Assembly: GCF_000526775.1 (NCBI RefSeq)
Contig: NZ_JAGS01000001.1
Coordinates: 3,596,001-3,660,000, forward strand
Reading direction: 5' to 3'
Length of the DNA: 64,000 bases
DNA from: Ruminococcus albus AD2013
GTDB lineage: Bacteria; Bacillota; Clostridia; Oscillospirales; Ruminococcaceae
Below, one piece after another: positions 7,913-17,025 of this stretch. Position numbers and translations under genes: made by a program. The notes beneath the pieces are model-generated. The model searched no databases. It saw only the letters and a list, made by a program, of their open reading frames with translations, and had not been told where the DNA came from. How positions within the stretch are numbered: position 1 is the first letter of the stretch; every line of letters begins with the position of its first letter.

Positions 7913-8998
7913 ATGTCAAACAGATTATTTCAAAGCGTTGTTCATCAGATGCGAGACACTATCGACTGCGTTATCGGTGTAATTGACGAGACTGCGACCA
8001 TAATCGCCTGCTCGGAACTGGCACAGGTAGGTACAACTAATGAGTTCGTTTCGCTCGATCTGGGAGACTCCCATGATATCTTTGTGCGTGACGGCTACAC
8101 CTACAAGCCTTTCGGCGCTCACATGAAGCCCGATTATGCTGTATTCGTTGAAGGCACTGACGAAGTGGCTGCAAAGTATGCGAGCATACTGGCTATCACT
8201 CTGTCCAGCATCAAGCAGTATTATGATGAGAAGTACGACAGAAACAACTTCATCAAGAATGTTGTACTCGACAATGTTCTGCCCGGTGATGTTCATGTCA
8301 AGGCGAGAGAACTGCACTTCAGCTCGGATATCTCGAGAGTTGTTCTGCTTATAAGGATCGTTTCTTCAAACGATGTTTCTGCATACGATGTTATCCAGAA
8401 CCTGTTCCCCGACAAGAACAAGGATTTTGTCTTCAATATAACCGAGAGCGACATCGTACTGGTAAAGGAAGTTGCCGCAGGTGTTGAGACAAAGGATCTG
8501 GAAAAGCTGGCAAGAAGTATCTCGGATACTCTGTCAAGCGAATTCTATACAAGAGTAAATGTCGGCATCGGTACTGTTATCGAGGGCGTCAGGGATCTTG
8601 CGCGTTCTTTCAAGGAAGCTCAGGTATCTCTCGAAGTCGGCAAGGTGTTCGATACTGACAAGAATATCGTTTCCTACGATGATCTGGGTATCGCTAGGCT
8701 GATATACCATCTGCCTACTACCCTGTGCGAGACTTTCCTGAAGGAAGTATTCAAGAAGGGCTCTATAGATTCTCTCGATCACGAGACACTGTTCACTATA
8801 CAGAAGTTCTTCGAGAACAACCTGAACGTGTCCGAGACTTCGAGAAAACTGTTCGTACACAGAAATACTCTTGTGTACAGACTTGAAAAGATCAAAAAAC
8901 TCACCGGGCTCGACCTGAGAGAGTTTGACCACGCGATCATTTTCAAGATCGCACTCATGGTGAAGAAGTATCTCTCCGCCAACCCCGTCAAATTCTAA
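7913..8998 (+). CDS. PucR/CdaR-type transcriptional regulator
   Basis: A 361-residue regulator. The C-terminal 60 residues are the PucR-type helix-turn-helix: FFENNLNVSETSRKLFVHRNTLVYRLEKIKKLTGLDLREFDHAI. The middle has a GGDEF-like fold segment typical of CdaR relatives (VNVGIGTVIEGVRDLARSFKEAQVSLEVGK). The frame is open upstream to 7466, but that part overlaps the HPr gene, its terminator and this gene's own promoter, so I use ATG 7913 with AGAGGGGATC just before it. Members of this family sense small molecules such as sugar diacids or purine catabolites; the ligand here is unknown. FtsE follows after 57 bases without a visible terminator, so it may be co-transcribed with ftsEX. Confidence 0.85.
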   Translation: MSNRLFQSVVHQMRDTIDCVIGVIDETATIIACSELAQVGTTNEFVSLDLGDSHDIFVRDGYTYKPFGAHMKPDYAVFVEGTDEVAAKYASILAITLSSIKQYYDEKYDRNNFIKNVVLDNVLPGDVHVKARELHFSSDISRVVLLIRIVSSNDVSAYDVIQNLFPDKNKDFVFNITESDIVLVKEVAAGVETKDLEKLARSISDTLSSEFYTRVNVGIGTVIEGVRDLARSFKEAQVSLEVGKVFDTDKNIVSYDDLGIARLIYHLPTTLCETFLKEVFKKGSIDSLDHETLFTIQKFFENNLNVSETSRKLFVHRNTLVYRLEKIKKLTGLDLREFDHAIIFKIALMVKKYLSANPVKF

Positions 8999-9055
8999 GG
9001 AAAAGCCTGTGGGTACGGGCGTTTATGTCCGTAAACTTTAAGGCGGTGTAAAATT

Positions 9056-9745
9056 TTGGTAGAGTTTCAGGATGTGTCGGTCACCTATAATTCAAGCGGT
9101 GTCGATGCGTTAAACAAGATCAATCTCAAGATCAATGACGGCGATTTCGCTTTCGTGGTCGGACCCTCGGGTGCGGGTAAATCCACCCTTATCAAGCTGG
9201 TACTTAAAGAAATAGATGCGACCAGCGGAACTGTTCTGGTAAACGGCTTCAATCTGAAAAAACTCAGAAGAGGCAAAGTACCTGCGCTGAGAAGAACTAT
9301 CGGCGTTGTATTCCAGGATTTCAGACTTATACCAACTATGACGGTATATGAGAACGTGGCATTCGTGCTGCGTGTTATAGACGCTCCCGCAAAGTATATC
9401 AGGAGCAGAGTACCTTATGTTATAAGCCTTGTAGGTCTTTCGGACAAGGCTAAGTGTTATCCTACCGAGCTTTCGGGCGGTGAGCAGCAGCGTGTGGCAT
9501 TGGCAAGAGCCCTTGTCAACGATCCCCAGCTGATAATCGCGGATGAGCCTACGGGTAACATCGACCCTGCGCTTTCTTACGAGATAGTTGAGTTGCTGAA
9601 AAGCATCAACGAATGCGGTACCACCATACTGATGGTAACTCACGAGCATGATCTGGTGCGCTATTTCGGCGGACGTATCATCAATATCAACAAGGGAAGC
9701 ATTGACTTCGATGAGGTAGTAGGAGGTGCGCAGGATGAAAGCTAG
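9056..9745 (+). CDS. ftsE: cell division ATP-binding protein FtsE
   Basis: A 229-residue ABC ATPase that pairs with FtsX and drives septal wall hydrolases. Walker A GPSGAGKST is at residues 36-44, the signature LSGGEQQRVALARAL near 140 and Walker B LIIADEPTGNIDP just after. The Q-loop context VVFQDFRLIPTMTVYENVAFVL is typical of FtsE. The start appears to be TTG at 9056, 8-9 bases after AAGGCGG; a GTG at 9059 is the alternative and there is no ATG nearby. It overlaps ftsX by 11 bases. The two M23 peptidases downstream are the natural targets of the complex. Confidence 0.95.
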   Translation: MVEFQDVSVTYNSSGVDALNKINLKINDGDFAFVVGPSGAGKSTLIKLVLKEIDATSGTVLVNGFNLKKLRRGKVPALRRTIGVVFQDFRLIPTMTVYENVAFVLRVIDAPAKYIRSRVPYVISLVGLSDKAKCYPTELSGGEQQRVALARALVNDPQLIIADEPTGNIDPALSYEIVELLKSINECGTTILMVTHEHDLVRYFGGRIININKGSIDFDEVVGGAQDES

Positions 9746-10640
9746 CAGCCTTCGTTACCTTGTCCATCAGGGCGTTTCAGGTATATGGAAAAACAGGATG
9801 ATGACTTTCGCTTCGTTCTGTATATTGCTTGTCAGCCTGCTTATGGTCGGTCTGGCGAGCCTTACCGCGATAAATCTCACAAGGATAATAAGCGGTATCG
9901 AAGACAAGAGTGAGGTAGTAGTCGTTATAAACGACAATGCTACCGAGGAAAACGAAAAGGAACTGAAAGAGCATCTCAAGGCTATACCCAATGTTAATAC
10001 GATAGAGCTTTACAGCAAGGAAGAAGCCTGGAAGGGTATGCTCGACAGTATGACAGAGGAAGAACGCGCATTTTTCAAGTATGCGGATGAGAACCCTCTG
10101 CCCGACACTTACAGACTGACTGTCAAGGATATTGAGATAATGAGTGATACCACCGCTCAGATCGAAACACTTGACTACGTTGATTCCACACAGTCACCTA
10201 CATCTTTTGCAGATGTGCTTATCAGTATCAGAAGAATATTCTCGATAATAGCTGTGGCTGTTGTGTCTGCACTTGTCGTAGTAAGTCTGGTAATTATCTC
10301 CAATACCACCAGGGCAAGCGTTTTTGCAAGACGTAAGGAGATAAATATAATGAAATATGTCGGCGCGACCAATGCGTTCATAAGGATACCTTTCTTTGTG
10401 GAAGGCATGATAGTTGGTCTGGTTGCGGCTATCGGTGCGCTGCTTATGACAAAATTTGCCTATGAGGGTGTTTACAACATCTTCAGTGATGACTCGGTAA
10501 TATGGGTCATCATGGGTATGAAGAAGCTCTACTCATTCAAGGAGCTGCTGTTCCCCGTAAGTATATCTTATCTTGCAGCAGGTGCCGTTATCGGCGCAGT
10601 AGGTACTTCTATCAGTACAGGCAAACACCTCAAGGTGTAA
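9735..10640 (+). CDS. ftsX: cell division permease-like protein FtsX
   Basis: A 301-residue membrane protein with the FtsX plan: one N-terminal membrane helix (residues about 20-45), a roughly 110-residue extracellular domain (VVVINDNATEENEKELKEHL ..), and three further helices with the cytoplasmic loop RASVFARRKEINIMKYVGATNAFIRIPFFVEG, the conserved contact with FtsE. The frame is open from a GTG at 9726, but that codon lies inside the Shine-Dalgarno AGGAGG (9721-9726); ATG 9735, 8 bases later, is the better start. It couples ATP hydrolysis by FtsE to activation of extracellular peptidoglycan hydrolases with coiled-coils, as in PcsB or EnvC systems. Confidence 0.95.
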   Translation: MKASSLRYLVHQGVSGIWKNRMMTFASFCILLVSLLMVGLASLTAINLTRIISGIEDKSEVVVVINDNATEENEKELKEHLKAIPNVNTIELYSKEEAWKGMLDSMTEEERAFFKYADENPLPDTYRLTVKDIEIMSDTTAQIETLDYVDSTQSPTSFADVLISIRRIFSIIAVAVVSALVVVSLVIISNTTRASVFARRKEINIMKYVGATNAFIRIPFFVEGMIVGLVAAIGALLMTKFAYEGVYNIFSDDSVIWVIMGMKKLYSFKELLFPVSISYLAAGAVIGAVGTSISTGKHLKV

Positions 10641-10689
10641 TAACAATAAGCGCGATAAGGGAGATAAAGCGCTTATCGAATTGACAGAT

Positions 10690-10730
10690 CAGGCAGGGGA
10701 CGGGGTCGATCGTTTTCTGCCTTTTTCTTT
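10690..10730 (+). terminator. weak terminator after ftsX
   Basis: CAGGCAG / CTGCCT with a 20-base loop, then TTTTTCTTT. A second hairpin (AAGCGC../GCGCTT, 10645-10676) precedes it. Confidence 0.5.
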
Positions 10731-10840
10731 AGGAAATTGTTGTGGCATTTTTCTGAACAAACAAAAAATCGACGTTTTGTGTAAAGATCCTGCGGAATAA
10801 AAAAGATAGAAATACCCGCAGTATTACGGAGGAATTCAAA

Positions 10841-12448
10841 ATGAGCAAACTGACAGGCTTTAAGAAGGCAGCAGCGTGTACAGCAGCTGTAATTATCTGC
10901 GCTTCAGCTTTTTCAGGTGCAGGTAACGGTATGATCAATGCGGACCGCGGTCATGCGTTGAGTTCGGAGCTTCAGGATAATTATAAGGATATCGCTTCAA
11001 AGAAGAAGAACATCGATGAACTTATAGCTAAGCAGGAAGAACTCGACAAGAAAATTGCCGATACCAAGAACGATATCTCTGCAGAGCAAGAAAACAAGGA
11101 AGCTATCGAGGAGCAGATAGCAACAGTACAGAAGACTATACTCGCACTGAATGAGACTATTTCTGAAACCCAGGACGAGATATCTGCACTGGAGGTCTCA
11201 ATTGCGGAGAAAGAAGTTCAGGTAGCTGAACAGCACGAGCAGATAGTACAGGGCGTGGGCGATTTCAAGGTAAGGCTCAAGGCTATGTACGTTGCAGGCA
11301 ATAATACATATTCGGATATCATCATCGGTGCTTCGGATTTTTATGATATGCTCATGAAGATGGAACTGGTCAAGAGAGTTGCCGAGCACGATGATAATAT
11401 GATAGATGATCTTATCGCACTGAAGGATCAGTATGAAGCGGACGAGGCTGAACTCAATGCGCAGAAGGCTGAACTGGAAGTTAAGCAGGCTGATCTTGAA
11501 ACACAGAAGGAAGCTAACGAAAAGCAGAGGGACAAGCTTGCTCAGCTTGTTTCGGAGAGCCAGATCAGTATCGATAAGATGAGTGAGAATAAGGAACTGT
11601 ATGAAAACAATCTTGCTATAATTGAGCAGGAGAGAAAGCAGTTTGAGAAGGACCTTGATGACCTCTATAAGGAGCGTCAGGCGATCAAGGCTGAAGAAAA
11701 GAAAAAGGCTGACGAGGAGAAGGCTCGTCAGGAAGAAGAACGCAGGAAGAAGGAAGAAGAGGAAAAGGCTCGTGAGGAAGCTGAAAAGCGTCAGCGCGAG
11801 GAAGATGCCAAGAAGGCTGAGCAGGACGATAACGACGTTCAGGACAACGATGATGTTGACGATAACGGCGGAAGCAATAATGTTGACGCAGATGACGGCG
11901 ACATTAGCAACAGCGCATCGGATGATGATGACAGCGCCGAATACGTTCCACCCGCACCGGCACCCTCGGCGGGCAAGAATGCGGCTTACGGCTACACAAA
12001 CTCGAAGTCCAATCTGACATGGCCTGTACCCGGTCACTATAATATCTCCTTTGGATTTGGCTGGCGTAACTCCGGTTCCCTTTACGGCAACCACAAGGGT
12101 ATTGATATCTATGACAGCCAGATATACAATGCAGAGATCTGTGCGGCTGAGGAAGGTACAGTCATAAGAGTTGAGAACTACTGTACTCACGATTACGGCA
12201 AGAACTACTCTTGCGGCTGCGGCGGCGGATACGGCAGATACTGCATTATTGAGCATCCCGATGGAAAGTGGACACTTTACGGTCATGCAAACAATATCAT
12301 CGTATCTGTTGGTCAGCACGTAGAAAAGGAGCAGGTAATCGGTTATGTCGGCTCTACGGGTCATTCTACCGGACCTCATACCCATTTCGAGGTACAGGTA
12401 GATATGGGCGGCTATATGGCTCAGGTTGACCCCTCTAACTATGTATAA
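10841..12448 (+). CDS. secreted M23 peptidase with N-terminal coiled coil
   Basis: A 535-residue exported wall hydrolase. A signal peptide (residues 1-35) is followed by a long coiled coil (about 40-330, very rich in Lys, Glu, Gln), an acidic low-complexity linker (DDNDVQDNDDVDD..) and a C-terminal M23 (LytM) domain from about 400. Zinc ligands are visible in NHKGIDIYD (His-x3-Asp, near 418) and HTHFEV near 514. The coiled coil plus M23 plan, directly after ftsEX, matches hydrolases switched on by FtsX during septation. A Cys-rich insertion CTHDYGKNYSCGCGGGYG (about 447-464) interrupts the domain and recurs in the next gene. ACGGAGG lies 9 bases before ATG 10841. Confidence 0.9.
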   Translation: MSKLTGFKKAAACTAAVIICASAFSGAGNGMINADRGHALSSELQDNYKDIASKKKNIDELIAKQEELDKKIADTKNDISAEQENKEAIEEQIATVQKTILALNETISETQDEISALEVSIAEKEVQVAEQHEQIVQGVGDFKVRLKAMYVAGNNTYSDIIIGASDFYDMLMKMELVKRVAEHDDNMIDDLIALKDQYEADEAELNAQKAELEVKQADLETQKEANEKQRDKLAQLVSESQISIDKMSENKELYENNLAIIEQERKQFEKDLDDLYKERQAIKAEEKKKADEEKARQEEERRKKEEEEKAREEAEKRQREEDAKKAEQDDNDVQDNDDVDDNGGSNNVDADDGDISNSASDDDDSAEYVPPAPAPSAGKNAAYGYTNSKSNLTWPVPGHYNISFGFGWRNSGSLYGNHKGIDIYDSQIYNAEICAAEEGTVIRVENYCTHDYGKNYSCGCGGGYGRYCIIEHPDGKWTLYGHANNIIVSVGQHVEKEQVIGYVGSTGHSTGPHTHFEVQVDMGGYMAQVDPSNYV

Positions 12449-12463
12449 TTTCTGTTAGTATCA

Positions 12464-12487
12464 AGCGGCATAGATAATATGCCGCTA
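12464..12487. other. hairpin between the two M23 genes
   Basis: AGCGGCATA / TATGCCGCT stem with a short loop and no T-run, so it is more likely an mRNA stabilising or processing hairpin than a terminator. Confidence 0.45.
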
Positions 12488-12530
12488 TGATGCTTTACAG
12501 CTTCTTCTTTTTGCCTAAAAGGAGTGTAAA

Positions 12531-14363
12531 ATGAGCAAGCGTAAGGGCTTTATTAGGATACTGTCGCTGTCGGCGGCGGTTTGCATAACGTTCACTGCGG
12601 TCAGCAGCGGTATAAACGCTGAAAAGGTCAATGCGGATTATGACTACGGTTATGATTACGGCTACGACTATGGCGGATATACAAACTATGATTACAGCGG
12701 CGGCTATGGCTACGATACCTACAGCGGTGACTACGGTTACAGTGATGATTACGGCTACAGCGGAGATGATTACGGTTACAGCGGTGACTATGGTTACAGC
12801 GGTGATTATAGTGGTGACTACGGCTGGACAGACCCGAATCAGACCTGGACCGATCCTGATCAGACATGGACGGACAACGGACAGTCGGGGACGACCGATA
12901 ATACAGCAGTGACACAGACACCTGCTGACAGCGGGGCTGTCACGGGGAAGAGCGATGTTACAAAGCACGCTGAGGATCTGAGGTATATCATCGGCAAGCA
13001 GTCGGCACTGAAAGTTGAGATATCCGATGCGGAGACTGCTATCCGTGAGGAGGAAAAGATGCTCAAGAGCATCAGAAAGCGCACGGAAGAGCTGGATAAC
13101 GAGCTGTATATCCTCAACAGGTCGATGTCAGTGCTGGAATTGCAGGTCAACAGCAACAGGCGTGAACTTGACCGTATAAACGGCAATATCGAAAACGGCG
13201 TGGAACGCCTGAAAATGAGGATGAGGGCTCTTTATCTTTCGGGCTCCGATTCTTATACCACGGTACTGCTGGAATCCAACAGCTTTTATGATATCCTTAT
13301 GCGCATGGAGCTTATCAAGCGCGTAGCGGAACATGATGACCGAATAATCGAAGAACTTTACGCTTTGCAGGATACCTGTCAGGCAAAGCAGGCAAATCTT
13401 GATAAACAGCAGGCTGAACTTGACAAGCAGTATGCTCTGTTTGATGCGAAGAAAGCAAAGCTTGATGAGATATACAATTCATCGGCACAGGCTAAGGAAC
13501 TTCTTAGAGAAAAGCAGAAGAAACTGAAAGAGCAGGAAGCTCAGTTCAATCTGGAGAAGATAAAGACAGCTGAAAGTCTTGGCGCGATATTAATGCCGAC
13601 TATCGGTGCTGTGCCTTTCGATGAAGAAGTTGCGGCGACGGAAGAACTTGCCAACGAGAGGCTGAAAGAACTTCACGAGAACATCAAGCAGCGTGTCAAG
13701 GACGGCGAGGAGATACCCGAAAATGAGCCGACTTATACCTTTGCATGGCCTGTTCCTCAGGACTATACCATAAATTCGGGCGTGGGCGCGCGCTGGGGCA
13801 CTTACCATAAGGGCGTTGATATCAACGGCGACCACGGATATGAGATACACGCCTGTGAGACAGGTACTGTCATAATGACGAACACAACCTGTACCCATGA
13901 CTACGGCAAGTACGAATCCTGCGGCTGCGGCGGCGGATATGGCAACTTCATAATAATCGACCACGGCAATGATTTCCTGACCCTGTACGGACATCTTACA
14001 AAGGTGCTTGTTGAACCCGGCGATGTTGTAAGACAGGGCGACCTTATCGGACTGATGGGTACAACGGGTTATTCCACAGGCGATCATCTGCATCTGGAGA
14101 TAAGGTATCAGGGATATGTGCTCAATCCTATCAATTATCTGGATCTGACTATTGATCCTAACGGCGGTGACAGACCTCTTGTTAACGATAAGGACGAAGA
14201 TACCATTACCGTTGTTGAGACTAACAAGGACAAGAAGGACGAGAGTTCCAAAGCTGACGAGGAAAAGAAGAACGAAAGCTCCAAGGCTGAAGAAGATAAG
14301 AAGGTCGAAAGTTCAAAGAAGGAAACAGACTCCAAAAAGGAGACCGATCCCAACGATGACTGA
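12531..14363 (+). CDS. secreted M23 peptidase with Tyr/Gly/Asp repeats and coiled coil
   Basis: A 610-residue paralogue of the preceding gene, 82 bases downstream. After the signal peptide, residues about 37-105 are low-complexity repeats of DYGYS / GDYGYSGD type, then WTDPNQTWTDPDQTWTD. A coiled coil (about 145-375) shares the stretch FYDILMRMELIKRVAEHDDRI with the first peptidase. The M23 domain has THKG-type ligand YHKGVDIN near 426 and HLHLEIRY near 519, with the same Cys-rich insert CTHDYGKYESCGCGGGYG (about 454-471). The last 55 residues are Lys/Glu/Ser repeats (ESSKADEEKK). It should be a second FtsEX-linked hydrolase. The aromatic repeat may bind wall or surface polymers; that is a guess. 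Confidence 0.87.
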   Translation: MSKRKGFIRILSLSAAVCITFTAVSSGINAEKVNADYDYGYDYGYDYGGYTNYDYSGGYGYDTYSGDYGYSDDYGYSGDDYGYSGDYGYSGDYSGDYGWTDPNQTWTDPDQTWTDNGQSGTTDNTAVTQTPADSGAVTGKSDVTKHAEDLRYIIGKQSALKVEISDAETAIREEEKMLKSIRKRTEELDNELYILNRSMSVLELQVNSNRRELDRINGNIENGVERLKMRMRALYLSGSDSYTTVLLESNSFYDILMRMELIKRVAEHDDRIIEELYALQDTCQAKQANLDKQQAELDKQYALFDAKKAKLDEIYNSSAQAKELLREKQKKLKEQEAQFNLEKIKTAESLGAILMPTIGAVPFDEEVAATEELANERLKELHENIKQRVKDGEEIPENEPTYTFAWPVPQDYTINSGVGARWGTYHKGVDINGDHGYEIHACETGTVIMTNTTCTHDYGKYESCGCGGGYGNFIIIDHGNDFLTLYGHLTKVLVEPGDVVRQGDLIGLMGTTGYSTGDHLHLEIRYQGYVLNPINYLDLTIDPNGGDRPLVNDKDEDTITVVETNKDKKDESSKADEEKKNESSKAEEDKKVESSKKETDSKKETDPNDD

Positions 14364-14430
14364 GTCCTCGGGCAGAGGGTACATTTGATGTATGCTTTGC
14401 TGTTACAGTGAGAAAAAACATAATATTATC

Positions 14431-14465
14431 AGCAGGCGGAAATGTGATGTTTCCGCCTGCTTTTT
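14431..14465 (+). terminator. terminator after the M23 pair
   Basis: AGCAGGCGGAAA / TTTCCGCCTGCT stem followed by TTTT. Confidence 0.88.
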
Positions 14466-14523
14466 AGCGTGTTGCGGAGATTTGCGGGAAGTTTTCTGGT
14501 CAGCAGACAGCAGCCTTTCAGGG

Positions 14524-14552
14524 TTGACTAAACGGTGGAAATATGTTATAAT
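14524..14552 (+). promoter_or_regulatory. promoter of the ilv cluster
   Basis: TTGACT (14524-14529), 17 bp, TATAAT (14547-14552). The 96-base leader is too short for a T-box and shows none of its motifs. Confidence 0.7.
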
Positions 14553-14648
14553 TATATAAATTTTTATTGTAGGGAATGACCAAATTCCCGACAAGTGCTG
14601 TGTATCGGAGAATACCCGAAAAACAGCGGAAAAAGGAGGTAGTCTTTT

Positions 14649-16286
14649 ATGAAAATGACAGTCAGTCAGGCTATGGTCGAATGTTTGAAGGCAGAGGAGA
14701 TAAAGGTCGTCTACGGCTACCCAGGTGCGGCTATCTGCCCGTTTTACGATGCTCTGCTTGACGCTGACAAGGATATAAAGCACGTTCTGGTAAGGCATGA
14801 AGCCAACGGCGGTCATGCAGCCAGCGGATACGCAAGGATATCGGGAAAGCCCGCGGTCTGTATAGCGACTTCCGGTCCCGGTGCGGTGAACCTGATAACC
14901 GCCATCGCAACAGCTTATGCTGATTCCATACCGATAGTCTGCATAACAGGTCAGGTAAACACCGACCAGATAGGTTCCGATGTCTTTCAGGAGGCTGACG
15001 TAACAGGTGCGGCTGAACCCTTTGTGAAACACAGCTATCTTCTTAAAAACCCCGATGATGTGGGCAGAGTGTTCAAGGAAGCTTTCTATATCGCAGGTAC
15101 GGGCAGACCCGGCCCTGTGCTGATAGATGTGCCAATGGACGTTCAGAAGATGATGGTGGATTTCAAATATCCCAAAAAGTGCGAGATACGCAGCTACAAG
15201 CCCACAGGCAAGGGCAACGCTTTGCAGGTGAAGAGAGTCACCGAAGCGCTGAGAACAGCTGAAAAGCCCCTTATATGCATCGGCGGCGGTGTGTTCGCTT
15301 CAAATGCACAGAATGAGGTAGTTGAGCTTTCAAAGAAGCTGAACATACCGGTTATCACAACCATGATGGGTATATCCGTTTTTGCAGACGAAGACCCTCT
15401 TTATGTGGGCATGATAGGTACTCACGGTACAAAGCTGGCGAATTACGCTGTGAACGCTTGTGATACCCTGTTCCTGGTGGGTGCCCGTGTGGGTGACCGT
15501 GCTGTCAAAACGCCCCTGGAACTGGAAAAAGATACCAAGATACTCCACATAGATATCGACCCTGCGGAGATAGGCAAGAATATCGGTGCTGACCTGCCGC
15601 TGGTAGGCGATGCGAAAATGGTACTCAGGCAGATGCTTGATTATCTTGAAAAGCACCCCGAGGGCAATGCAGACCATACAGAGTGGCTGAAACACATCGA
15701 TGAAAAGCGCGTGCCTGCGGAGTTTGTAAAGCCTGTCAAGGGTACTGTCAATCCCAAGGAGTTCTTACAGAGACTTTCCGAGCGTATGCCTGCGGACGTT
15801 AATATCTGCGCTGACGTCGGACAGAACCAGATATGGACAAGCAGATATCAGTTCAAAAAGGGCGGCCGCTTCCTGACATCAGGCGGAATGGGTACTATGG
15901 GATATTCTCTGCCTTGTGCCATAGGCGCTAAAATGGCGGACGAGAGCCGTATAACCGTAGCTGTCTGCGGTGACGGCGGTTTCCAGATGAATATGATGGA
16001 GCTGGCAACTGCGGTGCAGTATGGTGTTGATGTCAAGGTGGTAGTATTCAAAAATACAAGGCTCGGCATGGTAAGAGAACTTCAGACCAAGGGCTACAAC
16101 GACAGACAGATGGCGGTATTCCTTGACGGTTCACCTGATTTTGTAAAGCTGGCTGAAGCTTACGGCATACCTGCAATAAGGGTAACGGATAAGAAGTCCG
16201 AGGAAAAGGCTATCGAGAAACTGGCGACCGAGAAAGGTATGCTGGTGTGCGAGGTAGTCGTTGACAAGGATTTCCCCACGCTTTAA
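14649..16286 (+). CDS. ilvB: acetolactate synthase large subunit
   Basis: A 545-residue thiamine-diphosphate enzyme joining two pyruvates, or pyruvate and 2-oxobutyrate, in the first common step of valine, leucine and isoleucine synthesis. The catalytic Glu sits in VRHEANGGHAASGYAR near residue 51; the flavin-related middle domain has GARVGDRAVK; the diphosphate motif is CGDGGFQMNMMELATAVQYGVDVKVVVFKNTRLGMV. The length and motifs fit the biosynthetic rather than the catabolic type, and ilvN lies downstream. AAAGGAGG is 10 bases before ATG 14649. It is separated from the next gene by 10 bases. Confidence 0.95.
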   Translation: MKMTVSQAMVECLKAEEIKVVYGYPGAAICPFYDALLDADKDIKHVLVRHEANGGHAASGYARISGKPAVCIATSGPGAVNLITAIATAYADSIPIVCITGQVNTDQIGSDVFQEADVTGAAEPFVKHSYLLKNPDDVGRVFKEAFYIAGTGRPGPVLIDVPMDVQKMMVDFKYPKKCEIRSYKPTGKGNALQVKRVTEALRTAEKPLICIGGGVFASNAQNEVVELSKKLNIPVITTMMGISVFADEDPLYVGMIGTHGTKLANYAVNACDTLFLVGARVGDRAVKTPLELEKDTKILHIDIDPAEIGKNIGADLPLVGDAKMVLRQMLDYLEKHPEGNADHTEWLKHIDEKRVPAEFVKPVKGTVNPKEFLQRLSERMPADVNICADVGQNQIWTSRYQFKKGGRFLTSGGMGTMGYSLPCAIGAKMADESRITVAVCGDGGFQMNMMELATAVQYGVDVKVVVFKNTRLGMVRELQTKGYNDRQMAVFLDGSPDFVKLAEAYGIPAIRVTDKKSEEKAIEKLATEKGMLVCEVVVDKDFPTL

Positions 16287-16296
16287 GAGGTGCGAT

Positions 16297-16827
16297 ATGC
16301 TGCATTATAAGATACTCAGTTACGGCAATGACTTCGACTGGGGACTGCTGGTAGGTCTTATCTCCCTGAGAGATGAGAACGAGATAGACAGGCAGTTTGA
16401 AAAAAGGCTGAACAGTCTTGAAAAGGAAGAACCCTTTGCCGATGATATGTCCGCAAGGCTTATGGCTGAGCTGGATAATTCCCGAAGGACAGGGGAGTAT
16501 GCTGTCATAACGCCTAAAGGCAAGGGCTGCATAACCTGTCTGGCTTCTTCGATCAAATTCGGGCTGATGGTGCTGGATTCGGAGAAGGACGGACAGCCTG
16601 TCATAACAAAGGCGGGAGCTGTCAATGGCAGGGTGCTGGAATGGCTGTCGGAGAGAGGTGAACATACTCTTGTGCTGACGGACAACGAGTGCGGTCAGCT
16701 GAGAGAGGTGCTCTCGCTGGTGGGCAACGGCATGGCTGACCTGGAATATCAGGGTCAGATATACTCGGCTTACAGCATACGGGAGTGCATGGAAGTTCTT
16801 GCGCCCCTGATGGAAAACGGTGCATAA
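16297..16827 (+). CDS. uncharacterised protein inside the ilv cluster
   Basis: A 176-residue cytoplasmic protein that I do not recognise. It has no signal peptide or membrane segment, is acidic in its first half (DENEIDRQFEKRLNSLEKEEPFADD) and has a single Cys pair, GKGCITCLASSIKFG, mid-protein. It starts at ATG 16297 with AAGAGGTG upstream, just 10 bases after ilvB, and is followed after 198 bases by ilvN, so it is probably co-transcribed with ilvB. The frame is open to 16261 inside ilvB, but no ribosome site supports that. Its position between the two acetolactate synthase subunits suggests a role tied to that enzyme or pathway; no function is claimed. Confidence 0.75.
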   Translation: MLHYKILSYGNDFDWGLLVGLISLRDENEIDRQFEKRLNSLEKEEPFADDMSARLMAELDNSRRTGEYAVITPKGKGCITCLASSIKFGLMVLDSEKDGQPVITKAGAVNGRVLEWLSERGEHTLVLTDNECGQLREVLSLVGNGMADLEYQGQIYSAYSIRECMEVLAPLMENGA

Positions 16828-16974
16828 GGTCTGATAAGGAGCGGGATTTGTATAATATTTATATATCAGCACTTTATCACGCCATAACAAGTATGATTTA
16901 CTGTGATAAATGACTAAATTTGCCCGTTAATGATTTAGTCTGATAAAATTAAAGAAATAGCCACAATATGATAG

Positions 16975-16980
16975 TATAAT
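16975..16980 (+). promoter_or_regulatory. possible -10 box upstream of ilvN
   Basis: TATAAT at 16975-16980 in the AT-rich 198-base gap before ilvN. The -35 region (AAGAAA) is poor, so this would be a weak or regulated internal promoter. Confidence 0.35.
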
Positions 16981-17025
16981 AATTAAGTGTGGAATTTATT
17001 TCCGCGAAAAAACGGAGGTCATGAC

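Noticed and set aside
11198..12385. Long minus-strand frame of 395 codons
   Set aside because: It is antisense to the coiled-coil M23 gene; Leu/Phe-rich low-complexity from GAA/AAG codons read backwards.
14553..14648. T-box leader for the ilv cluster
   Set aside because: The leader is under 100 bases and no T-box sequence or antiterminator is present.
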